DNA of 64,000 bases, taken from positions 806,001-870,000 of the forward strand of contig NZ_CP119992.1 of NCBI RefSeq assembly GCF_029338575.1, given 5' to 3'. The notes below the pieces were generated by a model. That model had not been told where the DNA came from and ran no database searches. It saw only the letters and a list, made by a program, of their open reading frames with translations. Position numbers and translations under genes: made by a program. The DNA comes from Halomarina halobia. Its GTDB lineage: Archaea; Halobacteriota; Halobacteria; Halobacteriales; Haloarculaceae. Below, piece after piece: positions 16,937 through 26,216 of the stretch. Numbering within the stretch: position 1 is the stretch's first letter; every line of letters begins with the position of its first letter.

Positions 16937-17449
16937 TTACGCGAGTAGCTCACGCACTCTGGCGACGCCCGCCGCGGCGCTCTGTCCGTCGCCCGCGTAG
17001 TGGGCGTACGCGACCAGCGGGTTCAGGCTGGAGTACTCCTCGTGGGCGTAGACGTGCGTCGCCCCGCCGTCCTCGCTCGCAAACAGCATCGCGTGGAGCA
17101 TCCGCGGGGCGAGGAGGTGATCGAGGAGGACCCACGAGCCGACGCTCTCGACGCCCTCCCGCGTCTTCACCCGGGCCAGGGGGTGACGCACGAACCCGCG
17201 CTCGTGGAGCCGTCGATCGACGCGCTCGGGGGGGAGCGGGAGCGTCAGCGCGTACTCGTCCTCTGACACCTCCCGAGCGGCGGTTCCCGGGAGCCACCGC
17301 TCGGCGGGGGCCGCGAGCGTGGGCAACCAGCGTCGGTGCAGGCGCTCGGGCCAGCTGGCGTCCGGGTCCAGCCGCGAGCGGCCGACCAGTCCGTACGCGC
17401 AGACCGCGAGCGTCGAGACGACCGGAGCGAGCAGCCGGGCGGCGTTCAT
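16937..17449 (-). CDS. Hypothetical haloarchaeal protein with N-terminal hydrophobic segment
   Basis: A 170-aa protein I do not recognise. Residues 1-22 (MNAARLLAPVVSTLAVCAYGLV) could be a membrane anchor. The rest is soluble, with a conserved-looking centre (ERVDRRLHERGFVRHPLARVKTREG) and EYSSLNPLVAYAHYAG near the end. The pattern of paired basic and aromatic residues and the family-like length suggest a genuine gene, and codon use matches neighbours. It converges with the HAD phosphatase gene and lies downstream of the Cdc48 gene's 5'-3' direction without overlap. Confidence 0.65.
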   Translation of the reverse strand: MNAARLLAPVVSTLAVCAYGLVGRSRLDPDASWPERLHRRWLPTLAAPAERWLPGTAAREVSEDEYALTLPLPPERVDRRLHERGFVRHPLARVKTREGVESVGSWVLLDHLLAPRMLHAMLFASEDGGATHVYAHEEYSSLNPLVAYAHYAGDGQSAAAGVARVRELLA

Positions 17450-17547
17450 AGCGCTCCCCTACGCTCCGGAGGTGAATGGAACTGTCGGGAGACGCTCCTC
17501 GGGTGGTACCTGCTCGTGCGTAACGGCCGGGAGCAGCCGTCAACCGC

Positions 17548-19809
<2,262 letters not shown>

Positions 19810-19816
19810 CTATAGG
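19810..19816 (+). promoter_or_regulatory. TATA-like box of the small C2H2 zinc-finger gene
   Basis: CTATAGG, centred 26 nt before the ATG at 19839. Together with the facing element at 19788 it forms a compact divergent promoter in 74 bp. Confidence 0.4.
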
Positions 19817-19838
19817 CGAGGGGCGGGGAGTACCGGGT

Positions 19839-19973
19839 ATGGTGACACAGGTCGAACGGGACGACATGACGTGGTACTCCTGTGAGGGTTGTGGGCTCAT
19901 GTTCGATAACCGCGACGACGCGAAGCGCCACGAGGAGCACTGCAACGCCGAAGAGCCGACCTACATTCAATAG
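19839..19973 (+). CDS. 44-aa C2H2 zinc-finger protein, haloarchaeal
   Basis: Tiny protein MVTQVERDDMTWYSCEGCGLMFDNRDDAKRHEEHCNAEEPTYIQ-type, with a single C2H2-like finger: Cys 15 and 18 and His 31 with His 34/Cys 35. It belongs to a conserved haloarchaeal family of small zinc fingers, one of many such microproteins in these genomes. An upstream in-frame extension was rejected because the TATA-like element sits inside it. Function unknown; single fingers of this type are likely regulators or adaptors. Confidence 0.8.
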   Translation: MVTQVERDDMTWYSCEGCGLMFDNRDDAKRHEEHCNAEEPTYIQ

Positions 19974-19990
19974 CGTGGTGGCGGACGTTC

Positions 19991-20425
19991 TCACGCCTCG
20001 TCCGCCGCGACGAGTTCCCACGAGAACTCGCCCGTCTCGTCCTCCGCGAAGACGAACACCCGCCCGTCGACCTCGTCGAGGTCCGCCTCCACCTCCACGC
20101 GGTACGGTCGCTGCCTGACGGTGACGCCGGGGAAGACGGAGGACTCCTCGCCCTGGTCGAGCAGGACGCGCCCGACGCCGGTGTCCTCGAGGATCTCGTC
20201 CGCGGTCTTGCGGTCGTTCACGTAGACCATGACGCCCTGGGTCCCCGTCGGGTCCGTGACGAGGACGTGTACGTCCTTGCCCGGCGGCGTGAGGACGGAC
20301 TCCTCGGTCCGCTCGGGGACCCCGTGATAGAAGGCCACCCGTCCGTCCGTGTACTCGACGCCGACGCCCTGGGGATCGAGTTCGACGGGGAGCGTGTCCG
20401 GCGCGATGTCGCTGCGGAACTCCAT
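19991..20425 (-). CDS. DUF5796-like haloarchaeal protein
   Basis: An acidic 144-aa soluble protein: MEFRSDIAPDTLPVELDPQGVGVEYTDGRVAFYHGVP, then VHVLVTDPTGTQGVMVYVNDRKTADEILEDTGVGRVLL and GRVFVFAEDETGEFSWELV. It is predicted to be mainly beta-strands. I recall such proteins as a conserved haloarchaeal family of unknown function (DUF5796). A GTG two codons upstream is an alternative start. Its 3' end converges with the zinc-finger gene 18 bp away. Confidence 0.72.
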   Translation of the reverse strand: MEFRSDIAPDTLPVELDPQGVGVEYTDGRVAFYHGVPERTEESVLTPPGKDVHVLVTDPTGTQGVMVYVNDRKTADEILEDTGVGRVLLDQGEESSVFPGVTVRQRPYRVEVEADLDEVDGRVFVFAEDETGEFSWELVAADEA

Positions 20426-20574
20426 GCGCACCCTTCCGTCGGAGCGCGGAAAAGCGCCGCGTTCGCGACCGCCGGGGCGGATCCGGAACGATCGGCGTCC
20501 GACGCGACCGGCCGAACCGGCGCGGCGTTACCGCGACCAGCAGCGGTAAGTGCTCCCGCGGGCGATGAGCGTCC

Positions 20575-21462
20575 GTGACCGAGATCGGACGGGCGACCGC
20601 CCCGGCCGCGGGGACGGTGCTCAACGCGCTCGCCACGGGCGTCGGAAGCGCGTTCGCCATCGACGCGCACACGACGGCGACCGTCGAACTCGACGCCGAC
20701 AGCGAGAGCGTCGACGGCGAGATCGCGGGCGCGCCGGACGCCGACACCCGCCTCGTCGAGCGGTGCGTCGAACTCGTCGTCGAGCGCTTCGGCGACGGAG
20801 GGGGCGGACGCGTCCGCACCGAGAGCGAGGTGCCGATGGCGGCGGGACTGAAGAGTTCGAGCGCCGCGGCCAACGCGACGGTGCTCGCGGCGCTCGACGC
20901 GCTCGGCGTCGACGCGTCGGACGACGCCGGCGACCGCGACGCGACGGTCGACCGCGAGGACGCCGCCCGGATCGGCGTGCGCGCCGCCCGCGAGGCGGGC
21001 GTCACCGTCACCGGGGCGTTCGACGACGCCAGCGCGTCCATGCTCGGCGGGCTTACCGTCACCGACAACGAGCGCGACGAGGTGCTGAAGCGCGACGCCG
21101 TCGAGTGGGACGTGCTCGTCTGGACGCCGGACGAGCGGGCGTTCAGCGCCGACGCCGACGTGGCGAACTGCAAGCGCGTCGCGCCGATGGCCGACCTCGT
21201 CGCCGACCTCGCGATGGACGGCGAGTACGGCCGCGCGATGACGGTAAACGGCCTCGCCTTCTGCGCCGCGCTCGACTTCCCCGCGCATCCGCTCGTGACG
21301 GCGATGCCCCGCGCCGAGGGCGTCTCGCTGTCGGGAACCGGCCCGAGTTTCGTCGCGGTGGGCGACCGGGAGGAACTCGACTCCGTTCGAGATATCTGGA
21401 ACACCTACGAGGGAACTACATGGTTGACGAGAACGCAACAGACGGGCGCTCGGAGGATCTGA
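20575..21462 (+). CDS. aroK: Archaeal shikimate kinase (GHMP family)
   Basis: Phosphorylates shikimate in aromatic amino-acid synthesis. The archaeal enzyme belongs to the GHMP kinase family, not to the bacterial AroK fold. It has 295 aa from a GTG start. The ATP-binding GHMP loop is PMAAGLKSSSAAANATVLAAL near residues 83-103, the N-terminal motif is APAAGTVLNALATGVG, and the C-terminal GHMP motif is GVSLSGTGPSFVAVG. The ending EGTTWLTRTQQTGA is typical. The last 43 nt overlap the chorismate mutase gene, tying two steps of the same pathway. Confidence 0.9.
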   Translation: MTEIGRATAPAAGTVLNALATGVGSAFAIDAHTTATVELDADSESVDGEIAGAPDADTRLVERCVELVVERFGDGGGGRVRTESEVPMAAGLKSSSAAANATVLAALDALGVDASDDAGDRDATVDREDAARIGVRAAREAGVTVTGAFDDASASMLGGLTVTDNERDEVLKRDAVEWDVLVWTPDERAFSADADVANCKRVAPMADLVADLAMDGEYGRAMTVNGLAFCAALDFPAHPLVTAMPRAEGVSLSGTGPSFVAVGDREELDSVRDIWNTYEGTTWLTRTQQTGARRI

Positions 21463-21725
21463 GCCTCGACGCGCTCCGAGAGGAGATAGAGAGCATCGAC
21501 CGGGAGATCGTGGAACTCATCGCCCAGCGCACCTACGTCGCCGAGACCATCGCCGACGTGAAACAGGAGCGGGGGCTCGCAACGACCGACGAGGCCCAGG
21601 AGGAACAGGTGATGGCCCGCGCGGGGGAGAACGCCGAACGGTTCGACGTAGACTCGAACCTCGTGAAGGCGGTCTTCCGGTTGCTGATCGAGTTGAACAA
21701 GGTGGAGCAAAGGAGCAATCGGTAA
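21420..21725 (+). CDS. aroQ: Chorismate mutase (AroQ type)
   Basis: Converts chorismate to prephenate; prephenate dehydrogenase (TyrA) is also encoded in this window at 34079. It has 101 aa, with an acidic N-terminus, then LDALREEIESIDREIVELIAQRTYVAETIADVKQERG, the classic helix 1 with active-site Arg and Lys residues, and FRLLIELNKVEQRSNR at the end. The ATG is inside the shikimate kinase gene (43-nt overlap). The C-terminal codons use A-rich triplets unlike the rest of the gene. A second copy of this 3' end lies 1.17 kb downstream, so the present terminus appears to have been supplied by an inserted segment. Confidence 0.9.
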   Translation: MVDENATDGRSEDLSLDALREEIESIDREIVELIAQRTYVAETIADVKQERGLATTDEAQEEQVMARAGENAERFDVDSNLVKAVFRLLIELNKVEQRSNR

Positions 21726-21834
21726 TCCAAAATCCAGCAATACAAGTCGTATGAGGCCCGTTTAGTCCTCAAAACTATTCTTCCGATAGCTGCTCTTTCA
21801 ATTCGGGTTCGATGAAAAACACCATATCTCCTCT
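21687..21834 (+). repeat. Left copy of duplicated aroQ 3' end plus downstream sequence
   Basis: Starts with ATCGAGTTGAACAAGGT (21687-21703), identical to 22854-22870, with 22 of 23 bases matching through GAGCA. After about 90 bp the two copies match again from TTCTTCCG through TGCTCTTTC to CGATGAA and ATCTCTCCTC-like sequence. The match points sit 91 and 88 bp from their respective starts. The spacing shows a diverged direct repeat of about 145 bp, not a chance 17-mer. Confidence 0.75.
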
Positions 21835-21904
21835 CGGTGGCTCCGAAGGATGAGGTAGTGACGAGAGGGCAAGCGTTTTGCTCCTGCACTCACAATGTAC
21901 ACAC

Positions 21905-22225
21905 ATGAGTTCCGGATCGGAGAAGAAGCGCGTCCAGTTCCGCGCACCGCGAGGGCTGGTGGACCGGGCCGACGCGCTCGCTGCGGTGTTCGAGACGGAC
22001 CGGACGGATATCCTCATCTCTGCGCTTCGGGAGTACCTACGGGACGCCGCGCACTCCGACGAGGTGAAACAAGAGATCGCGGACGCCTACTACGACGACG
22101 ACATCACGTTCGAGGAACTGAAAGACCTCGTCGGGCACGAGGAGGCCGCCAACTTCCGACTGCTGAAAACGCAACTGACCGACGAGTTCGTGGACGAAGT
22201 CGCGGAGGAACTGGCTGACTCGTAG
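21905..22225 (+). CDS. Ribbon-helix-helix protein, probable antitoxin
   Basis: A 106-aa protein with an N-terminal RHH fold (about residues 8-50: KKRVQFRAPRGLVDRADALAAVF, then TDILISALREYLRDAA) for dimeric DNA binding. An acidic helical tail (SDEVKQEIADAYYDDDITFEELKDLVG, ...LTDEFVDEVAEELADS) would serve to wrap a toxin. Its TAG stop is immediately followed by the ATG of a PIN-domain gene. This is the standard antitoxin-toxin order. RHH antitoxins usually autorepress their operon. The pair sits between the two copies of the aroQ 3' end. Confidence 0.82.
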   Translation: MSSGSEKKRVQFRAPRGLVDRADALAAVFETDRTDILISALREYLRDAAHSDEVKQEIADAYYDDDITFEELKDLVGHEEAANFRLLKTQLTDEFVDEVAEELADS

Positions 22226-22750
22226 ATGGTTCTGATAGTCGCCGACACGTCTGCCCTCGTGAGCCTCGGAACCGTGGCGGACAGTTCACCGAACCCACTC
22301 GACCTCCTCCTCGATTCGCACATCGTGGTCGTCCCAGAGCAGGTCGTCGGCGAACTCACCGAGACGGCGTCCTACGACGACGCCTCCGGCGAGGGGACAC
22401 GAGCGGTTCTCGACCGTCGCTCCGCGTTCGAGGTGCGTTCCGTCGAACTGGACGAGACGTTTCCACTGGACGACGGCGAGAACGCGGCGGTCACGCTGGC
22501 GAACGAGATCGACGCCGTGCAACTGCTCTGTGACGAGTTCAACCGACTCGCGCTCGTCTACGCCTCGCTGGTCGAAACCCGCCTCGTCACGACACCGACC
22601 CTCTTCACCGCGATGGTTCGGAACGACGCGCTCTCACCCGACACCGCGAAGACGTTTTTAGCCGAGGTGAGTGACGCCCGCAGCTGGTCGTCGAACTCCT
22701 ACGTCGAACGCGCGAAGGCCACGCTTCGACAGCAACGCGGGGACGGTTGA
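22226..22750 (+). CDS. PIN-domain nuclease, probable toxin
   Basis: A 174-aa PIN-fold protein of the DUF3368/VapC-like kind. Candidate metal ligands are Asp 7 (VADTSAL), Glu 43 (VVGELTE), Glu 85 (DDGENAAVTLANE) and Asp 103 (LLCDEFN), the usual acidic quartet. VapC-type PIN toxins cleave tRNA or rRNA; here only the fold supports nuclease activity. The gene abuts the RHH gene with no gap. The C-terminal 30 residues are charged and may contact the partner. Confidence 0.82.
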   Translation: MVLIVADTSALVSLGTVADSSPNPLDLLLDSHIVVVPEQVVGELTETASYDDASGEGTRAVLDRRSAFEVRSVELDETFPLDDGENAAVTLANEIDAVQLLCDEFNRLALVYASLVETRLVTTPTLFTAMVRNDALSPDTAKTFLAEVSDARSWSSNSYVERAKATLRQQRGDG

Positions 22751-22853
22751 CTCGGACCGAAAATCGCGACCTGTAACGTTTCGTTCTCCTGTTCGTCTCT
22801 CTACCCGCTACTCGGGACAGACGATCCGTTCAGCCGAGTTCATGGTGGATTCT

Positions 22854-22994
22854 ATCGAGTTGAACAAGGTCGAGCAGCGCGAGAGCAGGTAGCCGAATTC
22901 GGGCGTTTCAGAGATCCTATCGCTGGTCGAGTGGCCAAGCCTTCTTCCGGAAGGTGCTCTTTCGTTCCTCGTCGATGAACGCTATCTCTCCTCA
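22854..22994 (+). repeat. Right copy of the aroQ 3' end (remnant) plus downstream sequence
   Basis: In frame, 22851-22892 encodes SIELNKVEQRESR and a stop, almost the same as the LIELNKVEQRSNR end of chorismate mutase at 21684-21725. The codons here (GTC GAG CAG CGC) are GC-rich like the rest of aroQ, so this copy looks like the original gene end, now detached. It has no start codon or domain of its own and is a pseudogene fragment. Gene-free sequence continues to 23094. Confidence 0.7.
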
Positions 22995-23094
22995 ACACGA
23001 TGTTCGAACGTTATTCAGATCGAATGGAACAGCCGCTCGGTGCAGCAAGCATATCGAACAGTTGCCGGAGCTGGGGTGAATGATCGTCGATCCG

Positions 23095-23886
23095 TTAGCT
23101 CGATTCACGGACGAACGCGAGTACTTCGTCGATGAAGCGCTCCGGCGCGGTATTCATCGCTGCGTGCGCCTGCCCATCGAGGACGGCGATCCGGCTGTTC
23201 GGAAGTGCGTCGTCGAGTACGTCCGTCGCGTCCGTGAGAAACGGAGCGCTCTCACTACCGGACAACAGCAAAGTCGGGGCGGTCAACCCTGCGAACCGTG
23301 CAGCATCGAACTCATATCCCTTCCGCGCCCGTTCCTCCCGGATGGCCGTATGGGCAGCGTCCACGCGGGCCGGCCAGTTCGGTGCCGAGCGAAGCGCGTC
23401 GAGTTCCGCCGAGGGCATCCCGACGACCCCGCTGAAGAACAGTACGAGTGCCTGCTCGTTCTCACCGTCGTCCACGAGGGCCGTCATCTCGTCGAGTACG
23501 TCCTCGGTGTCGGGGTCGTGGTCGCTGACCGGCAGTGGCGGTTCGTACAGGACGAGTGTGTGCAGATTGTCGGTTCGCAGGGCTGCCTCCAGCGAACAGA
23601 GCGCCCCGTAAGAGTGGCCGAGCAGGATCACGGGGTTATTGATCGACTCGACAACCGCCGCCACGTCCTCGAACTCTCGCTCAAGAGCGTACTCATCGGC
23701 ATCGCCGCTCTCGCCCCGGCCACGACGGTCGATTGCGTAGACGGTGAAGTGTTCTTTGAGGGCGGGGAGAACTGATACCCACCGGGTGTGGTCCGCGGTC
23801 GTCCCGTGGACGAGCACGAGCGGCGGTCCGCTCCCCGTCTGTTCGAACGCGATGGGAGTCCCATCCGCTGAGGCGACTGTCTCCAT
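23095..23886 (-). CDS. Alpha/beta hydrolase
   Basis: A 263-aa soluble hydrolase. The oxyanion-hole strand is LVLVHGTTAD near 23-32, the nucleophile elbow GHSYGA has Ser 92, and the His is in GQAHAAM (about 241). The acid position reads GSESAP, where related enzymes have Asp in GxDS, so Glu may serve. The cap region is helical and short. The specific substrate is unknown; esterase, haloperoxidase-like or dehalogenase-like roles all fit the fold. It lies just beyond the duplicated aroQ tail, in a region that looks accessory. Confidence 0.83.
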   Translation of the reverse strand: METVASADGTPIAFEQTGSGPPLVLVHGTTADHTRWVSVLPALKEHFTVYAIDRRGRGESGDADEYALEREFEDVAAVVESINNPVILLGHSYGALCSLEAALRTDNLHTLVLYEPPLPVSDHDPDTEDVLDEMTALVDDGENEQALVLFFSGVVGMPSAELDALRSAPNWPARVDAAHTAIREERARKGYEFDAARFAGLTAPTLLLSGSESAPFLTDATDVLDDALPNSRIAVLDGQAHAAMNTAPERFIDEVLAFVRESS

Positions 23887-24020
23887 GATTCTTCGACCCG
23901 AAGACTACGCCGACGAGCTATGTCACTCTTCCGCATGCCTCCGTAGCTAGCGGGACGTATCGTCCGCCGGTCCGAAATCGAGATCGGTGGCACGTCGAAC
24001 GGTGCTCCCGCGCGTGCCCG

Positions 24021-24788
24021 TCACCGCTTGCGGGCACCGAGCGAGATGCTCTTCACGCCGTACGTCTGACACGCCCCCTGTGCCTGCTCCGATGTGAATT
24101 CGTACTGCGGATTCTCCCTGAGTTCGAACACGTCGAAGCCGGACGTTTCGATCACGTCGATGTAGTCGTTGATCTGCATGCCACCGATGCACGCCGCCCA
24201 GAGGTCCGCGTTGGTCTTGATGCTGTCCGGCATCTCGGTCTCGCTGACGATGTCCGAGAGCGCCAACCGACCCTCCGGTTTGAGGACGCGACTCGCCTCC
24301 GCGAAGACGCGTTCCTTCTCGGCGGAGAGGTTGATGACACCGTTCGAGATCACGGCGTCGAACGTTCCGTCCTCGAAGGGGAGCTCCTCGATGTACCCTC
24401 TCTCGAGGACGACGTTGTCGAGTCCGACCTCGTCTCGGAGCTGTCGCGCTTTCGCCAGTTGCTCCTTGGTCATATCGAGACCGGTCACGTTCCCGGTGTC
24501 GCCGACGCGGAGCGCCGCGACGAAGACGTCCGTGCCCGAGCCGCTGCCCAGATCGAGCACCGCGTCGCTCTCCTGCAGGGCGGCGAGATCGAAGTGATAA
24601 CCCACCCCTGCGAAGGACTCGACGGCGTCGGCGGGCACCCGATCGAGATCCGCGTTCCGGTAGCCGAGTCTCTCGGCCAGCACGCGGCCCATTTCGAAGT
24701 GATACTCCTCGTCGGGGGCCTCGGCGACGGCCCGGTACACGCCTTTCACTCGACGCTCGAGTTCCACTGTATCGACTGTGTTAGCCAT
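24021..24788 (-). CDS. ArsM-like SAM-dependent methyltransferase
   Basis: Class I methyltransferase, 255 aa, most like arsenite methyltransferases. The SAM site is VLDLGSGSGTDVFVAA near 97-112, with GLDMTKEQLAKAR and FDAVISNGVINLSAEKERVFAEASRVLKPEGRLALSDIV. In ArsM the segment reads SNCVINL, but here Gly replaces Cys. The N-terminal region reads FAGVGYHF where ArsM has a Cys-containing loop. Cys remain at ACIGGM (about 197) and GACQTYG near the end. Arsenic is therefore possible but not assured; another soft acceptor or a small metabolite is an alternative. It lies 22 bp after the DUF1059 gene, same strand, so one operon. Confidence 0.75.
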   Translation of the reverse strand: MANTVDTVELERRVKGVYRAVAEAPDEEYHFEMGRVLAERLGYRNADLDRVPADAVESFAGVGYHFDLAALQESDAVLDLGSGSGTDVFVAALRVGDTGNVTGLDMTKEQLAKARQLRDEVGLDNVVLERGYIEELPFEDGTFDAVISNGVINLSAEKERVFAEASRVLKPEGRLALSDIVSETEMPDSIKTNADLWAACIGGMQINDYIDVIETSGFDVFELRENPQYEFTSEQAQGACQTYGVKSISLGARKR

Positions 24789-24810
24789 CTGTGATCGTCT
24801 TCTACTCGTG

Positions 24811-24984
24811 CTATACGACTTGCAGGTGATCCGCTCGAAGTTCCTCGTCCGTGTATTCCTGACCGTGGACGTCCTTCATGTGCTTCCTGGCTAGTTCGAC
24901 CGCCTCCTCTTCGTCTTCCGATTGGATGATGAACCGGCAGTCGGCTGCCGCCGCCTCACAATCGAGTTTGTGTGCTTTCGCCAT
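24811..24984 (-). CDS. DUF1059 family small protein
   Basis: A 57-aa protein starting MAKAHKLDCEAAAADCRFIIQSEDEEEAVE. The Cys 9/Cys 16 pair, the FxIxSEDEEE segment and the KHMKDVHGxEYTDEELRADH tail are hallmarks of DUF1059, a small family of unknown function often found beside methyltransferase or redox genes. It is the first gene of the operon with the ArsM-like enzyme. The start codon is set by a strong Shine-Dalgarno (GAGGTGA, 6-nt spacing), and that sequence is locked inside a perfect hairpin (24991-25011). Confidence 0.8.
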   Translation of the reverse strand: MAKAHKLDCEAAAADCRFIIQSEDEEEAVELARKHMKDVHGQEYTDEELRADHLQVV

Positions 24985-24990
24985 AGGTGG

Positions 24991-25011
24991 TCACCTCTCG
25001 GCGAGAGGTGA
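24991..25011 (-). promoter_or_regulatory. Perfect palindrome covering the DUF1059 ribosome-binding site
   Basis: TCACCTCTCG-G-CGAGAGGTGA: a 21-bp perfect palindrome on DNA, and in the minus-strand mRNA a hairpin of 9 bp with a 3-nt loop. The 3' arm is the Shine-Dalgarno GAGGUGA, six bases before the AUG. A second, overlapping self-complementary segment (AGGUG-AC-CACCU) reaches the start codon. This could be an operator for the nearby FilR1-type regulator or an RNA element hiding the ribosome-binding site. Confidence 0.6.
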
Positions 25012-25081
25012 TACGACCGTGGAGGTTAGATAGGTATCTCGTGCCGTTCCGGCAGCCACTGACCGCCTCGCAGCCGGTGAA

Positions 25082-25096
25082 AACTGGTCACCAGTT
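25082..25096. promoter_or_regulatory. 15-bp palindrome, candidate operator
   Basis: AACTGGT-C-ACCAGTT, a perfect palindrome with a one-base centre, in the 223-bp gene-free space between the FilR1-type regulator and the DUF1059-ArsM operon, about 100 bp before the DUF1059 start. It has the form of a dimeric repressor site. No clear TATA box was found between it and the start codon. Confidence 0.4.
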
Positions 25097-25207
25097 GCAG
25101 GGGGCCTGTCCGCTCGTTGTATCACGTCTCACGTCCCCGGTCGAATTCGTCGCGGTCCCGAGCGCCGCGGACGGCGACACACAGCGGAGGCGTCAGCGCG
25201 GCCTCGA

Positions 25208-26041
25208 CTACACACCCGGCGCCGGTGGGGTCACTCCACGGTCGTCTTCGAGAGCGACCGTCGGAATTTCGCGGCGGAAGACCCTGTAGACTGATTCCGC
25301 CCACTCGCGCGCCGCCGGCGCGTCGGTGTCGACTAACACGTGGACCGTTCCGGTGTCTGGATCGTAGCCGCTGATCGCGATCCGGTCGTCGAAGATTCCG
25401 ACGCCGTAGGGCGGCAGGTCGTCGTGTACCCAGACCGTGAGATTGCCGCTCTCCAGGGCTTCGGCGAACCGCTCCGGGTAGGTCGAGCGGATGTGATTGA
25501 TAACGCTCGGCGGGTCGATGATCTCCGTCCGCATGCCGTCGACGATCCGCCGGCAGAGCTCGTCCTTACAGGGTTCGAGGAAGGCCAGGTCGAACCCGAC
25601 GAAGCGAAACCCGTCCGTCTCTCGGAGCAGGGAGACGAACCGGTTCACCGGGCGGTACGGGTCGTCGGCCGCGGCGACGGTCACGACCGCGTTAGTACAC
25701 ATCTCGATCGTGAACCCGCTCTCCTCGTCCGGAAGCCACTGCCAGACGTCGCGGAATGCCCGCTCGATTTCGACCCGCTCGATCAGCTCCTGTACCCCCG
25801 CCGCGACGAACGCGCCCAGCTGCGTCGCCTCGTAATGTCTACCGTCCCTGCTGACCCAGTGTCGGTCTTCGAATTCGTGCAGCGTTCGCCTGATCGTGGA
25901 CCGCGATACGCCGGTCATCGCCCGGAGGTCGGCGCGACTCTGGGGCCGCCGGGCCAGGGCTGCCAACGCGGTGACCCGGTGTTCCGACCGCGCGAGGAAT
26001 TCGATATCGTCGAGCGCCGCGCTAGTGGTCCGTGGTATCAT
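25208..26041 (-). CDS. FilR1-type winged-helix transcriptional regulator
   Basis: Archaeal regulator of 277 aa with an N-terminal winged helix (about 10-65: IEFLARSEHRVTALAALARRPQSRADLRAMTGVSRSTIRRTLHEFEDRHWVSR) and a C-terminal methanogen-type FilR1 sensor domain containing FLEPCKDELCRRIVDGMRTEIIDPP. I chose the ATG at 26041 because a TATA-like TTATTAC lies 25 nt upstream, which fits a leaderless mRNA; the ATG at 26056 is an alternative. It sits directly upstream of the DUF1059-ArsM operon in the same direction and is the best candidate for its regulator. Cys 200 and 204 (approximate) in the sensor domain could sense metal or redox state. Confidence 0.8.
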   Translation of the reverse strand: MIPRTTSAALDDIEFLARSEHRVTALAALARRPQSRADLRAMTGVSRSTIRRTLHEFEDRHWVSRDGRHYEATQLGAFVAAGVQELIERVEIERAFRDVWQWLPDEESGFTIEMCTNAVVTVAAADDPYRPVNRFVSLLRETDGFRFVGFDLAFLEPCKDELCRRIVDGMRTEIIDPPSVINHIRSTYPERFAEALESGNLTVWVHDDLPPYGVGIFDDRIAISGYDPDTGTVHVLVDTDAPAAREWAESVYRVFRREIPTVALEDDRGVTPPAPGV

Positions 26042-26062
26042 AGCACTCGTACGCATGTCGGT

Positions 26063-26070
26063 GTAATAAC
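26063..26070 (-). promoter_or_regulatory. TATA-like box of the FilR1-type regulator
   Basis: GTTATTAC on the minus strand, centred 25-26 nt before the ATG at 26041 and too close to the ATG at 26056 to serve it. It decides the start codon. Confidence 0.45.
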
Positions 26071-26216
26071 TGTTCGGCCCTCCACTCCAGTGGTCCGAAT
26101 CCGCACATCGTGTCGGTCGTCTCGGGGTATTTCGCCCGTTCTCGGGTGGGGGTGAGTCCCAGGTGCGAGGACGGCGACCCTCGTTCATGCCGGTCAAGCG
26201 CGTCTAGGCGGGACAC

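Noticed and set aside
22671-22892. Independent 73-codon gene ending in the aroQ-like tail
   Set aside because: Its first part overlaps the PIN gene end in another frame and has no start signal; only the last codons are meaningful, as a remnant of aroQ.
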